From the IMG/VR virus record IMGVR_UViG_3300045141_000107, positions 26,206 to 90,205 of that record: 64,000 nucleotides of DNA. One strand, 5' to 3'. A program made the translations under genes and the position numbers. The number at the start of each line of letters is the position of its first letter. Position 1 is the first letter of the stretch. Origin of the DNA: a virus. Below the pieces are notes generated by a model. It made no database searches. It had not been told where the DNA came from and was given only the letters and a program-made list of their open reading frames with translations. Below, in pieces: positions 8,585-15,879 of this stretch.

Positions 8585-8993
8585 ATTACTTACCTGGCTA
8601 CGGCGTAGGGCAACGCTTGATGAGAAGCGTAAGACGCTTACCCGTAGCATAGACAACATCAACGGTTGGGTACTGGCATACTATGAGCGCCACAACCTTA
8701 CCGATGTTGTAGACCCAGAAACCAAGACCAAGTGGCAGAAGCGCCAGGGTACCACACAGATCTGGAACAATGAAGAACTGAAAAAGCTGCTCAAGCGCCG
8801 CCAGGTGCCAGAGGAGCTAGTATTCAGCATTGTCCCAACGGAAGTGCGCAATGATGAGGCTATCTTCCAGCTTATGCGTGATGGCATCCTCAGTATTGCA
8901 GACATCGAAACAGTCAGCATGTTGCAGAGCCACAAACCCTACATTATTGGATTGAACAAGAATGCCAAGAAACACAGCGATACAGAAGATTAG
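8562..8993 (+). CDS. Hypothetical protein, 143 aa
   Basis: The start is a GTG inside the end of the helicase gene, with no strong ribosome site, suggesting coupled translation. The protein is highly charged and mostly helical (LLTWLRRRATLDEKRKTLTR) with a probable coiled-coil start. No family is recognised. Its position between the helicase and two small proteins suggests an accessory DNA-metabolism role, but there is no motif to support that. Confidence 0.65.
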   Translation: MRIKGRAELLTWLRRRATLDEKRKTLTRSIDNINGWVLAYYERHNLTDVVDPETKTKWQKRQGTTQIWNNEELKKLLKRRQVPEELVFSIVPTEVRNDEAIFQLMRDGILSIADIETVSMLQSHKPYIIGLNKNAKKHSDTED

Positions 8994-9192
8994 TCCACCC
9001 CTGGACGAAGGCGATAAGGTGGGCGTAAGTTTTGGTGTTACCCTCAATATGGGTGAATACCAGAGTCTGCGCGTAGAGGCGTGGGCAGAAACAACTATAC
9101 GGGAGGGCGAGACCTCCGCCTCTGCATACAGACGTATATTCGATCTAGTAGAAAAGCAAGCCAACACCAAAGCCGCTGAGTACAAGCGCTAA
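8962..9192 (+). CDS. Small hypothetical protein, 76 aa
   Basis: Starts at ATG 8962 within the end of the preceding gene. It has a compact strand-rich middle (DKVGVSFGVTLNMGEYQSLRVEAWAE is the core region) and a helical end. This resembles short phage proteins that accompany ssDNA-annealing or helicase genes, but I cannot name a family. Confidence 0.6.
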   Translation: MPRNTAIQKISPPLDEGDKVGVSFGVTLNMGEYQSLRVEAWAETTIREGETSASAYRRIFDLVEKQANTKAAEYKR

Positions 9193-9198
9193 ATGGGC

Positions 9199-9227
9199 TT
9201 GCAAACCCAGAACCTCTGTGTTATAGT
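9199..9227 (+). promoter_or_regulatory. Promoter before the acidic/basic DNA-binding-like gene
   Basis: TTGCAA (9199-9204), a 17-bp spacer with AGAACCTC, and TATAGT (9222-9227). The leader of about 60 bases contains CCAAT/ATTGG and CCAAAT/ATTTGG inverted repeats before AAGGAGAATCGAG. Confidence 0.6.
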
Positions 9228-9296
9228 GACGTTGTGCAGCAGCCAATCAGGGAAATTGGACTCCCAAATCTTATTTGGCTACTAAGGAGAATCGAG

Positions 9297-9746
9297 ATGG
9301 CAAAGGCAAGTACCCCCGCAAAGGCGAGTCGCAGGGTTGCAGTGGAAGAGGATGAGGAAGACGAGGAGGAAGTGGTAGTAGTCTCCAGCAAGAAGAAGGC
9401 TGCTGCTCCCGCCAAGTCAACCACCAATGGCCGCGCGAACGGCGCTACCAAGACCAAGGCGACCGTCACCAAGAAGACCGTCAAGGAAGTCGACGACGAA
9501 GCTTCCTACACGCCTAACCCCAACAGCATGCGTGACTTCATCATGCGTGCCATGAAGCGTGGCGGCAGCTCTGCGCAGATCAAAAAGCGTGCCGCCAGTT
9601 ACGCTGAGAAGAAGGGCGTGGACACACTCTCAGACCCCAAGGCGTACAAGAACTTCGACGTGGCTTTCTTCGCCAAGTTTCTCAACACCAAGGGCTTCCC
9701 TGTGGAGATCGACGAGGAAGCAGACAGCTACACACTCAAGGCGTAA
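9297..9746 (+). CDS. Nucleoid-protein-like, acidic then Lys/Ala-rich, 149 aa
   Basis: Start 9297 is supported by AAGGAGAATCGAG directly upstream. The N-terminus is a short basic/Ala segment, an acidic run (EEDEEDEEE), then a Lys/Ala/Thr-rich histone-tail-like stretch (KKKAAAPAK, TKTKATVTKKTVK). Residues 70-149 form a folded domain (MRDFIMRAMKRGGSSAQIKK and DVAFFAKFLNTKGF), probably helical. The make-up suggests DNA binding or condensation, but no family is recognised. It has its own promoter, so it may be made in quantity. Confidence 0.7.
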   Translation: MAKASTPAKASRRVAVEEDEEDEEEVVVVSSKKKAAAPAKSTTNGRANGATKTKATVTKKTVKEVDDEASYTPNPNSMRDFIMRAMKRGGSSAQIKKRAASYAEKKGVDTLSDPKAYKNFDVAFFAKFLNTKGFPVEIDEEADSYTLKA

Positions 9747-9762
9747 CCCGCCCTTTGTGTGC

Positions 9763-9768
9763 TACAAT
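9763..9768 (+). promoter_or_regulatory. Possible -10 before the Pro/Glu/His peptide gene
   Basis: TACAAT sits 30 bases upstream of the small gene at 9799. The predicted start near 9775 would give a 24-base leader containing GGGAAGGAGGG. No convincing -35 is seen. Confidence 0.4.
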
Positions 9769-9798
9769 ACAAAAATCTTACAGGGAAGGAGGGTACCC

Positions 9799-9900
9799 AT
9801 GTTCGAAGATCCAAATCCGCATCCGGAACCACATCCGGAGCCGCACCCGGAACCCGAGCCAGAGCCGGCACCACAGCCAGCTCCGCCGCCGACCAGGTAA
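9799..9900 (+). CDS. 33-aa Pro/Glu/His repeat peptide
   Basis: A very short gene with an excellent ribosome site (AAGGAGGGTACCC) and its own -10-like site upstream. The product is nearly all PHPE and PEPEP repeats ending in PAPPPTR, so it should be an extended, polyproline-like chain. The His/Glu content could bind metal. A terminator follows. The function is unknown, and its size means most gene callers would miss it. Confidence 0.6.
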   Translation: MFEDPNPHPEPHPEPHPEPEPEPAPQPAPPPTR

Positions 9901-9919
9901 TCCGGAGCAGAGTGCATTA

Positions 9920-9956
9920 GAATCCCCCTGTGTTGGGCTTCCGCAGGGGGATTTCT
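9920..9956 (+). terminator. Intrinsic terminator-like hairpin
   Basis: AATCCCCCTG (9921-9930) pairs with CAGGGGGATT (9944-9953) around a 13-base loop, followed by TTCT. It ends the short peptide transcript. The next gene begins just beyond it, so read-through or a separate promoter is needed for that gene. Confidence 0.65.
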
Positions 9957-9971
9957 ATGTCTGGAGAATAC

Positions 9972-10223
9972 ATGCCAAATAGACTCACACTAGCACAACA
10001 ATGGACGTCATTCGAATTGATGACTGGTGTTGTCAAGACCAGTGGTATCCAACGCCATGAAATGCGCCGTGCGTTCTATGCAGGCGCAGCAGCACTGATG
10101 GATGCAATGATGATCGGCCTTAGTGCAGATGCCGAACCAACTGAAGCAGACATGCAGTACATGGACTCTATCGCCGACGAACTACGACAGTTTGCTGAGA
10201 ATGTATCAATAGGGCGGGCATAG
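9972..10223 (+). CDS. Hypothetical helical protein, 83 aa
   Basis: I choose ATG 9972 because CTGGAGAATAC precedes it; 9957 is an alternative. The product is helical and Met-rich (RAFYAGAAALMDAMMIGLSAD, residues about 35-55), followed by an acidic end. The pattern resembles small phage proteins seen next to tail or lysis genes, but the family is not known. It is the last rightward gene before the convergent terminator. Confidence 0.65.
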   Translation: MPNRLTLAQQWTSFELMTGVVKTSGIQRHEMRRAFYAGAAALMDAMMIGLSADAEPTEADMQYMDSIADELRQFAENVSIGRA

Positions 10224-10224
10224 A

Positions 10225-10284
10225 AAGACCCCCTACTTTCTCCTGCTAGCGGCGGGCAAGCGCCGCAGGAGTTTCAGGGGTCTT
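10225..10284. terminator. Bidirectional terminator between convergent operons
   Basis: AAGACCCC (10225-10232) pairs with GGGGTCTT (10277-10284), and inside it CTCCTGC (10240-10246) pairs with GCAGGAG (10265-10271), giving a long two-part stem. It lies exactly between the rightward operon and the end of the leftward late operon. Confidence 0.75.
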
Positions 10285-10321
10285 CCACTCACCCGCCGTG
10301 GCATACGGGTGATCCGGCGAA

Positions 10322-10618
10322 CTAGAAGCTTGCTTCTTCCTCTTCGTCGTCCTTTACGTTGGGCGCAGGAAACATCTTCTCAAGACGTGCCTGCTCGGCT
10401 GGTTCAAGCAGGTGAACGGAGAAGCTGCGCCAGTATTCGTTCTCTCTTCTTAGCATCTTCTCGTTGTGGTCCATTATCTCTTTGAGATCTAATATCTGTT
10501 TGTCCTTGGATTCTATCAGCGCTTTGGACAGATACGATATCGCTCCAGTCAACACGCCCATAATGCCGCCAATAGCTGCAAGTGTTGTGAGATTTAGAAC
10601 GAATTGTTCGTCCGCCAC
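10322..10618 (-). CDS. Small membrane protein with coiled coil, possible lysis accessory
   Basis: A 98-aa protein from a GTG start. Residues 9-33 form one strong hydrophobic segment (LTTLAAIGGIMGVLTGAISYL). A charged, probably coiled-coil region follows (SKDKQILDLKEIMDHNEKMLRRENE), ending in an acidic tail DDEEEEASF. This layout fits a small inner-membrane lysis or superinfection protein. It is the last gene of the late operon, after the holin-like genes, which favours lysis. I cannot distinguish holin from spanin-like roles. Confidence 0.6.
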   Translation of the reverse strand: MADEQFVLNLTTLAAIGGIMGVLTGAISYLSKALIESKDKQILDLKEIMDHNEKMLRRENEYWRSFSVHLLEPAEQARLEKMFPAPNVKDDEEEEASF

Positions 10619-10623
10619 AGTTT

Positions 10624-11727
10624 CTACGGCCGATTGGGGAATGGGGGTGTTGGTAGGGGTGGGCGAGGTGTTATCGTTGGTCTGGGCGTAAAGGTTGGCC
10701 GAGGCGTAAAAGTAGGACGCGGAGTGAACAGCCGATCTATTAACGAAGGTGTATTTGTTGGCCTCGGGGTCGGGGGTGGCACACTTGTTGGTGGCACAGA
10801 GGTAGGAGGTAAAGGGACAGATGTACTGGTCGGCACCTCCGGTACTCGTGTTGGTTGTGCCGGTACCGACGTCGCAGTAGGTATTACAACTGGTGGCGCA
10901 CTGGTAGGGGTTGGCTGGCTTGGGATTGGTGTAGACGGTGCTACAGGAGCATCTGTGGGGCGCCCAACAACGGGTGTGTTTGTAGCAGCTCCAGGAACTG
11001 ACGGTGACGTCGGCTGAACAGGTACAGGAGTGTTAGTTGCCTGCCCTGGAGCGACAGGTACAGATGTATTCGTCGGCGGGCTACCTGGGGACTGTATAGG
11101 GCCAGATGCGATAACCGTCTGCGGCGTGGGAGCACTATCGTCTTCTGGCTCTGGTGTAAATACAGGGGTAACCACGTCAACAACCCTATCCGGTTCCCTG
11201 GCTGACTCCGCGGCAATGGGTTCTCCATTTTGGTCTGGTACTTCCTGTTCTGGCTCCGGAGTAGCTGTTGGTATGATAACTATGGTAGCCTGAGGCTTTA
11301 CTGCGGGCTTGGGTGCCACAGGAATAGCTATCGTCGCCACCAGGAACGGTGTAGACGTAGGACCTGCTTGTTCTATTGGTGTTGGATTGGTTTCTACTGA
11401 CACCACGTTGTTGTCCTCGTCTACATCTACCGCCAGCACAACTGGAGTTGCTTCCTGTGTCGGCACACCCTCAGCCTGCACACCTTGTGCAGAAACTACA
11501 ACATCCCCCTGAGCATTGTGGCTAAGTGTCACTTGCAGCGCTACTGGAGCTATCGGGGTCTCCGTTGGCCCGATTGTCGCCGTAGGAATAGGCGTGGGTG
11601 AAGGCGGTATTGCATTGACTACATGGACAGCCGATATATTCACTATCAGCAGCATGAGTCCAACGCCAGCCCAACCAGCAACAAACATCCATGCCCAAGG
11701 ACCAAGATAGCCCCAGAACGACCTCAT
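10624..11727 (-). CDS. Membrane-anchored Pro/Thr-rich stalk protein
   Basis: A 367-aa protein. I start it at ATG 11727, in an ATGA overlap with the upstream holin-like gene. Residues 1-37 hold one transmembrane segment (WAWMFVAGWAGVGLMLLIV). The rest is extended low-complexity sequence with TPxPT, ATNTPV and repeated TPRPTFTPRP units ending in PPFPNRP. Such linkers are a hallmark of secreted or surface proteins of Chloroflexota, which is the main clue to the host. It lies within the lysis cassette. It could tether to or span the cell wall at lysis (spanin-like) or modify the surface; both are inference. Confidence 0.65.
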   Translation of the reverse strand: MRSFWGYLGPWAWMFVAGWAGVGLMLLIVNISAVHVVNAIPPSPTPIPTATIGPTETPIAPVALQVTLSHNAQGDVVVSAQGVQAEGVPTQEATPVVLAVDVDEDNNVVSVETNPTPIEQAGPTSTPFLVATIAIPVAPKPAVKPQATIVIIPTATPEPEQEVPDQNGEPIAAESAREPDRVVDVVTPVFTPEPEDDSAPTPQTVIASGPIQSPGSPPTNTSVPVAPGQATNTPVPVQPTSPSVPGAATNTPVVGRPTDAPVAPSTPIPSQPTPTSAPPVVIPTATSVPAQPTRVPEVPTSTSVPLPPTSVPPTSVPPPTPRPTNTPSLIDRLFTPRPTFTPRPTFTPRPTITPRPPLPTPPFPNRP

Positions 11728-11894
11728 CTCAATAGAATTGCTACGTTGGTGGCTCCAAGCAATATCGCCGTCTGAGCATCCATCTTGTTGGTCAGCCACA
11801 GAACCAAACAAGCAACGATGACCAGGATCGCAATCAGCGCACCAATCCACCCACCGTATACCACGGGATAAGTACGCGTCGTCTGTACTGCCAT
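11724..11894 (-). CDS. Holin-like small membrane protein, 56 aa
   Basis: Starts at ATG 11894 in a TAATG overlap with the preceding gene and ends in an ATGA overlap with the stalk gene. Two hydrophobic stretches are visible: GGWIGALIAILVIVACLVLW (residues 14-33) and TAILLGATNVAILL (42-55), separated by a short charged loop NKMDAQ. This is the layout of class II-type holins. Being two genes after the amidase strongly suggests a lysis role. Confidence 0.7.
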   Translation of the reverse strand: MAVQTTRTYPVVYGGWIGALIAILVIVACLVLWLTNKMDAQTAILLGATNVAILLR

Positions 11895-12109
11895 TATGTG
11901 CCTCCCTCGTTGGGTGCAGCCGGAACTAGATACGCTACGCCGAAACTGATGACCGTGATCAGTGCACCCGCTACAACCACAGGCATCGTAATACCGAACA
12001 TACTGAGTACCCAGATGATGATGGTAGTCACAGCCGCACCAACACCACCCGCTGTTACTTTCCGTACTGGTGCAGCAGATGGAGCATCAACTGATTTGGC
12101 TTCACTCAT
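11894..12109 (-). CDS. Holin-like small membrane protein, 71 aa
   Basis: The start ATG 12109 overlaps the amidase stop (ATGA). After a polar N-terminus of about 24 residues come two hydrophobic segments (VGAAVTTIIIWVLSMFGI and VVVAGALITVISFGVAYLV) separated by TMP. The protein ends in a short polar tail. This resembles phage holins paired with amidase endolysins. With the next gene it forms a two-holin (or holin/antiholin) arrangement. Confidence 0.72.
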   Translation of the reverse strand: MSEAKSVDAPSAAPVRKVTAGGVGAAVTTIIIWVLSMFGITMPVVVAGALITVISFGVAYLVPAAPNEGGT

Positions 12110-12846
12110 ACACAAGCCTCCAGACCCAGATCGTTAGCCAGTGCTTGGAACCGCCCAGAGTTCCACCATCTGTTCCCACAGCACTGCGTCCGTGAGCTAG
12201 GGCTGATGATGCGGTGACCCATCAAGTACCTGATGTCTGGGAACATCTTCAGGGCAACCTGGCACACTTCCAGCGTACCCTGGTACTGAGCATCGGTTAC
12301 TGTCGTGCTGCCAGAGCCATTGTCTTCTGTCTCAACGGTTACCGTCTGGTAGTTAGGGTTCTGGCTGTTGCCCACAATGCCCACCCACTTGTTACCAGAC
12401 TCTAGGATACCGTTTGCCCAGGAACCATCTCGCAAGTTTACGTATTGATGCTTCTGCCCTCCTAAGCCAATACCAAAGTGAGAAGAGACTTGTGCAGCAG
12501 AATTCTGAAACCAATTGTCACATGAAGACAGGGTGCCAGCCATCGTATGAATCACAATAGCTACTACCCGCATGCCAGCCCTACCGTTGTAATGATTGGG
12601 GCTGGCGATGTACTGGATATTCGCTTCTGGCGGTATGGGTGGTGGTATGTCGCGCGTGTACAGTGGACTTCTGGAATTGAGCCTTCCCGTCCAAGTTGGA
12701 TTCAGCGCCAGTAGCCAACCTTCAACGGAATCTGCCCCGGACTCCGACGCCAACCACCTACCATCTTCCATCGCAGCCAAGGCGCGTGTGATAGCAGACT
12801 GTTGCTGGCTCAGAGTAGCCATTCGCCATTCCAGGTTGTCGTCCAT
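12106..12846 (-). CDS. Endolysin, N-acetylmuramoyl-L-alanine amidase
   Basis: A 246-aa protein with an Amidase_2/PGRP-type domain. AIVIHTMAG near residue 95 gives the first zinc His, SHFGIG is the typical core strand, and LMGHRIISPSSRTQCCG near 215-230 holds the second His and the usual Cys. It should cut the amide bond between muramic acid and the stem peptide. I start it at ATG 12846, which overlaps the upstream stop as TGATG, rather than at 12933. Residues 1-50 repeat the small protein encoded just upstream (QQQ...AxxxRW...GADxVxGWxxALxP), so the N-terminus is a duplicated helical module, perhaps for targeting. Confidence 0.82.
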   Translation of the reverse strand: MDDNLEWRMATLSQQQSAITRALAAMEDGRWLASESGADSVEGWLLALNPTWTGRLNSRSPLYTRDIPPPIPPEANIQYIASPNHYNGRAGMRVVAIVIHTMAGTLSSCDNWFQNSAAQVSSHFGIGLGGQKHQYVNLRDGSWANGILESGNKWVGIVGNSQNPNYQTVTVETEDNGSGSTTVTDAQYQGTLEVCQVALKMFPDIRYLMGHRIISPSSRTQCCGNRWWNSGRFQALANDLGLEACV

Positions 12847-13025
12847 CAGTACAGTGGCTTCTTGGGGCTTGTTTGGATATTGGGATCTAGCGCCTTGACC
12901 CAACCATCCACGGTATCGGCCCCACCAGCCCAACGAGCTTCAAGTGCAGCCCTGATTGCGTTGGTCTGATAAGCCTGCTGCTGCTCAAGCTGGTGTATCT
13001 TAGCCGCCATTTCCTCAGGGTTCAT
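12846..13025 (-). CDS. 59-aa protein, paralogue of the amidase N-terminus
   Basis: A short gene coupled on both sides (ATGA with the upstream gene, TGATG with the amidase gene). Its residues 13-48 (LEQQQAYQTNAIRAALEARW then GGADTVDGWVKALDPN) align with residues 9-50 of the amidase, so one arose from the other. It is probably a helical hairpin plus a short Trp motif. It may be a free subunit that associates with the endolysin. The function is unknown. Confidence 0.65.
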   Translation of the reverse strand: MNPEEMAAKIHQLEQQQAYQTNAIRAALEARWAGGADTVDGWVKALDPNIQTSPKKPLY

Positions 13026-13284
13026 GGTTTACTCCGTTCATGCTTTGTTCTTCCTTGGGTGTGATGAGTAGTTCGTTCTGTTCTTCCTTGAATTCAACAC
13101 TGTAACTCTCTGGCAATTTCTCACCAGCCTGATCTGCTATCAAGAGAATCACATCACGCACGTTCTGCTCGGCAAGCTTGGCTGCATTTATGGCAGCTTG
13201 CACTACCGAATTTGCCTCATCAGAGTGTCCTATCAAGTAGGACAACCTCCTTGCAGTATGGTTGTTGAGTTGCAGTGTTATCAT
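13015..13284 (-). CDS. Small hypothetical protein, 89 aa
   Basis: Begins at ATG 13284 eight bases after the previous gene. The N-terminal half is helical (RRLSYLIGHSDEANSVVQAA, AINAAKLAEQNVRDVILLIAD) and the C-terminal half strand-like and acidic (SYSVEFKEEQNELLITPKEE). It lies between a tail-surface repeat gene and the lysis genes. No family is recognised. Confidence 0.6.
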   Translation of the reverse strand: MITLQLNNHTARRLSYLIGHSDEANSVVQAAINAAKLAEQNVRDVILLIADQAGEKLPESYSVEFKEEQNELLITPKEEQSMNGVNHEP

Positions 13285-13291
13285 GGCGCTC

Positions 13292-14365
13292 CTAGTGTGG
13301 ATATGTAGTGGTCGGGCAGTAGACTAGCCACAGATTGCCGTTCATGCCTGCTCCAAAGTTGCAGTTCATCTGCACAGCAACAACCGTCCCTGCATTGACA
13401 AGAACTGCACCACCAGCTCCATCATAACCAGTATGCCAGCCGTAGTTTGTGGCTCCAGGAGCAGGGTTGTTGAAGTTCTGTTGCGTCCCAATACTACCAC
13501 CAAACCTGAACCTGATGAAGCCACCGTATGGAGCAGGAGCACCACCACCGAAGTAGCAGTGTATCATTCCTGCCCAATAACCTGTTCTGTTTACGGTAAT
13601 AGCTGCGATGTCTACCCACTGCCCACCAGTACCTGAGCTACCTACACTAAGACCAGTACTCAGGACAGATAACGCAGGAGGCAAGACTCTGTTGTAGGCA
13701 GCTTCCCAGCTCTCACCGTTGCTCCATACACGACTTGGACCCCAGGCACTATTGGCTCTAGCTTGCCAAGTGTCTCTCTGGTTGACCATGTCGTTGTAGT
13801 AGCCGACGTAGGCGTTGTAGTTCTGCTCCCAGGTAGAACCATTGTTCCACTGTCGGCTTGGTCCCCAGTAGTAGTCTGCCTGTCCCTTCCAATAGGCAGC
13901 AGTCTGGCTCCAGAAGACAGCATTTGCTGGTTGCCCAGGATAGCTGTAAGCATAACCCTGAGGATCTCTGGCATTTCGCCACTCATTACCCCATTGAGCA
14001 TTCCACTGCTCAGCGGTGGTGGAGTAGAACTGTCCGTTGTTCCAGCCTGGCGGATGCTGCGCCCCTAGTCCAGAGCTACCCTGGCCTCCACCAGTATCAC
14101 GAGCATTGTTGTACTCTGTGACGTACATTGGAATCCACTGTCCGGCAGTGGTACTCCAAAGCTGTCCATTTACCCACCCTGTAGGATGTGATCCAGTAGA
14201 GGTGTCCCTAGCGTTGGCGTACTCTGTGTTATATCCGGTCTGCCACTGTGTAGACGTAGTAGACCAGCGCTGTCCGGGTGTATACCCAGAAGGAGGATGG
14301 ACTCCTGTGCTATTGTCGTTAGCCTGCCCAACCCAATAGCCTACTTGAGAAGCAGCGTATGTCAT
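13292..14365 (-). CDS. Aromatic-repeat tail surface protein
   Basis: A 357-aa protein. Start 14365 follows GGAGGGCAGC. Residues 10-215 are built of seven or so repeats of 30-37 residues, each with HPxGWxNGQxWSTTAxQW, then a W/Y-rich spacer and the closing NARDT or equivalent. The C-terminal 130 residues form a separate strand-rich, Gly-rich domain, typical of a fibre tip (GYWAGMIHCYFGGGAPAPYG). The repeats look like carbohydrate-binding or shaft units. I infer a host-surface receptor-binding role from its place after the fibre genes. Confidence 0.6.
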   Translation of the reverse strand: MTYAASQVGYWVGQANDNSTGVHPPSGYTPGQRWSTTSTQWQTGYNTEYANARDTSTGSHPTGWVNGQLWSTTAGQWIPMYVTEYNNARDTGGGQGSSGLGAQHPPGWNNGQFYSTTAEQWNAQWGNEWRNARDPQGYAYSYPGQPANAVFWSQTAAYWKGQADYYWGPSRQWNNGSTWEQNYNAYVGYYNDMVNQRDTWQARANSAWGPSRVWSNGESWEAAYNRVLPPALSVLSTGLSVGSSGTGGQWVDIAAITVNRTGYWAGMIHCYFGGGAPAPYGGFIRFRFGGSIGTQQNFNNPAPGATNYGWHTGYDGAGGAVLVNAGTVVAVQMNCNFGAGMNGNLWLVYCPTTTYPH

Positions 14366-15216
14366 GCTGCCCTCCACTGGATGCCATTGCTCTTGAAGCT
14401 GTATGCATCGCCAGCGACTACTATACCGTTCTGGACAGCGCCAGTAACCAGATTAGTAGACCCTCCAAACACCGTGCTGCCACCAGTAGCAGTTACCGTG
14501 ATTGTACCAGCCTCAGCAGCAACTGTGATGGGTCTTTCTGTTAGTGTTGGGTCTGGAAGCACTAAGCTCTGTGCAGATGCCAGATAGCCGAAGAAGAACA
14601 GCTTGCCTGCCAACATCGCAGCGGTAACGGGTGTGACATTGGACCTGAGAGTTGTGTTCTTGTACATGCTCTCAGGATCACTACCCGTGCTAGGGTGTAA
14701 GTAGGCAAGGCAGGTACCGCCAGCGGGGTTCTCCAGAGCAATCCCAAACGCTGCGGAGGTACCAAGTGCAGTACCAGTAGCTATAACACTGTTATCCTGC
14801 GTTACGAGGTACTGGAGGCGGCTGATACCAGTAGCCTTCGTCCGCACAAAACCTTCCATCGCAACGCGTCCGACAGCACCAGCGGCGATGTCTTCTACAA
14901 CAACGCCAACCATCTCACCTCTGGCGCCTGCGACTGGCATGATGAAACCTCGGTCCACAGCAGGATCGAGCATCACCACGTCGCCACTTTGTCTGGCAGC
15001 ACCAGTATTGTTCACGAAGTCCTGGCTTAGCCCACCTGTGAGGGTGATAGTGGAGAAACTCCATCTGCCAGTGATTACTTCGTTGAAATCAAAGAAAGTG
15101 CTCCTATCACTCAGGCTCGAGTTGAATCTGGTGGTATCCCTAACACCAGCGTTTGGTGTAGGGTCATCATCAGTTACCTCTGGAAGTAGAAATCCGTGTC
15201 GAACGGTTGTTTGCAT
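14362..15216 (-). CDS. Tail-associated structural protein, 284 aa
   Basis: ATG 15216 is preceded by AAGGTGAGCA. The protein is beta-rich with Gly/Thr/Ala strands (ITVAAEAGTITVTATGGSTVFGG) and contains a capsid-decoration-like segment (GDVVMLDPAVDRGFIMPVAG then EMVGVVVEDIAAGAVGRVAM), a pattern common in phage surface proteins. It lies directly after the baseplate wedge genes and before the aromatic-repeat protein, so I infer a fibre or spike role. No enzyme motif is seen. Confidence 0.55.
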   Translation of the reverse strand: MQTTVRHGFLLPEVTDDDPTPNAGVRDTTRFNSSLSDRSTFFDFNEVITGRWSFSTITLTGGLSQDFVNNTGAARQSGDVVMLDPAVDRGFIMPVAGARGEMVGVVVEDIAAGAVGRVAMEGFVRTKATGISRLQYLVTQDNSVIATGTALGTSAAFGIALENPAGGTCLAYLHPSTGSDPESMYKNTTLRSNVTPVTAAMLAGKLFFFGYLASAQSLVLPDPTLTERPITVAAEAGTITVTATGGSTVFGGSTNLVTGAVQNGIVVAGDAYSFKSNGIQWRAA

Positions 15217-15225
15217 TTGCTCACC

Positions 15226-15879
15226 TTACTCAAATCGGAGATCTGCCCAGGTTACGTTGCCAAGATCTGCCCACGTTCTGTCCGTCATGTTGCTGGTGTC
15301 ACCATGCCAAGTCACTTCACTATACTCAATGAAGTAACCCAGGTGTGATGGCTTTATGCGCTTGATCATGAGGTTTATATTCGACTGTACGTTGGGCGGA
15401 AATCCCTTGGGTTTGATGATGCGAATACTGAAACTATAACGCCTAAGATCGGTTGGCGGCAAGTCGAAGTATTCTACTACTGCAATCTCATCTGCATACT
15501 GTGCGATCTGCGAGTGTATATATGCAGGCGTAGGTGTTGCGGTACCCTGCATTCTAGTGATAATATTCGCCCTGCGCTCTGGTAGCGTTGATGAAGCATC
15601 AATGGGTGAGCTGAACATCTGTTCCCAGTACGCCATCGCTGCTTCGTTGGCAGTGCGCACAAACCACGCGGAATGCATCGGTTCCAGGTTCGTAGTCAGT
15701 TGCTGCCCGATGGCTCCATATATCTCTGCATCGGTCATGAAACGCACGAACCTGCCTATCGGGTCGAATTCAAACCCGAGAGCCATCAGGAACTGCTGCA
15801 TGAAGTCGTCTTCTTCCCAGTAAGTGGGCAAGTTCTCCATCAAGAGCTCGCCCCAACCGTAGAAATCTTTGTCTCTCAT
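15226..15879 (-). CDS. Baseplate/tail protein, DUF2313 (YmfQ-like)
   Basis: A 217-aa protein matching the size and order of the YmfQ/DUF2313 family, which follows baseplate J in PBSX- and Mu-like tails. It has LMENLPTYWEEDDFMQQFL at the N-terminus, an internal PERRANIITRM segment characteristic of the family, and a strand-rich end. The C-terminal region has the short repeat TWADLGN/VTWADLRF. It starts in an ATGA overlap with the baseplate J gene. It probably links the wedge to the fibres. Confidence 0.78.
   Translation of the reverse strand: MRDKDFYGWGELLMENLPTYWEEDDFMQQFLMALGFEFDPIGRFVRFMTDAEIYGAIGQQLTTNLEPMHSAWFVRTANEAAMAYWEQMFSSPIDASSTLPERRANIITRMQGTATPTPAYIHSQIAQYADEIAVVEYFDLPPTDLRRYSFSIRIIKPKGFPPNVQSNINLMIKRIKPSHLGYFIEYSEVTWHGDTSNMTDRTWADLGNVTWADLRFE

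Noticed and set aside
12847-12933. Amidase start at 12933
   Set aside because: That extension overlaps a coupled 59-aa gene and lacks a ribosome site. ATG 12846 forms a TGATG junction and starts the module shared with the 59-aa paralogue.
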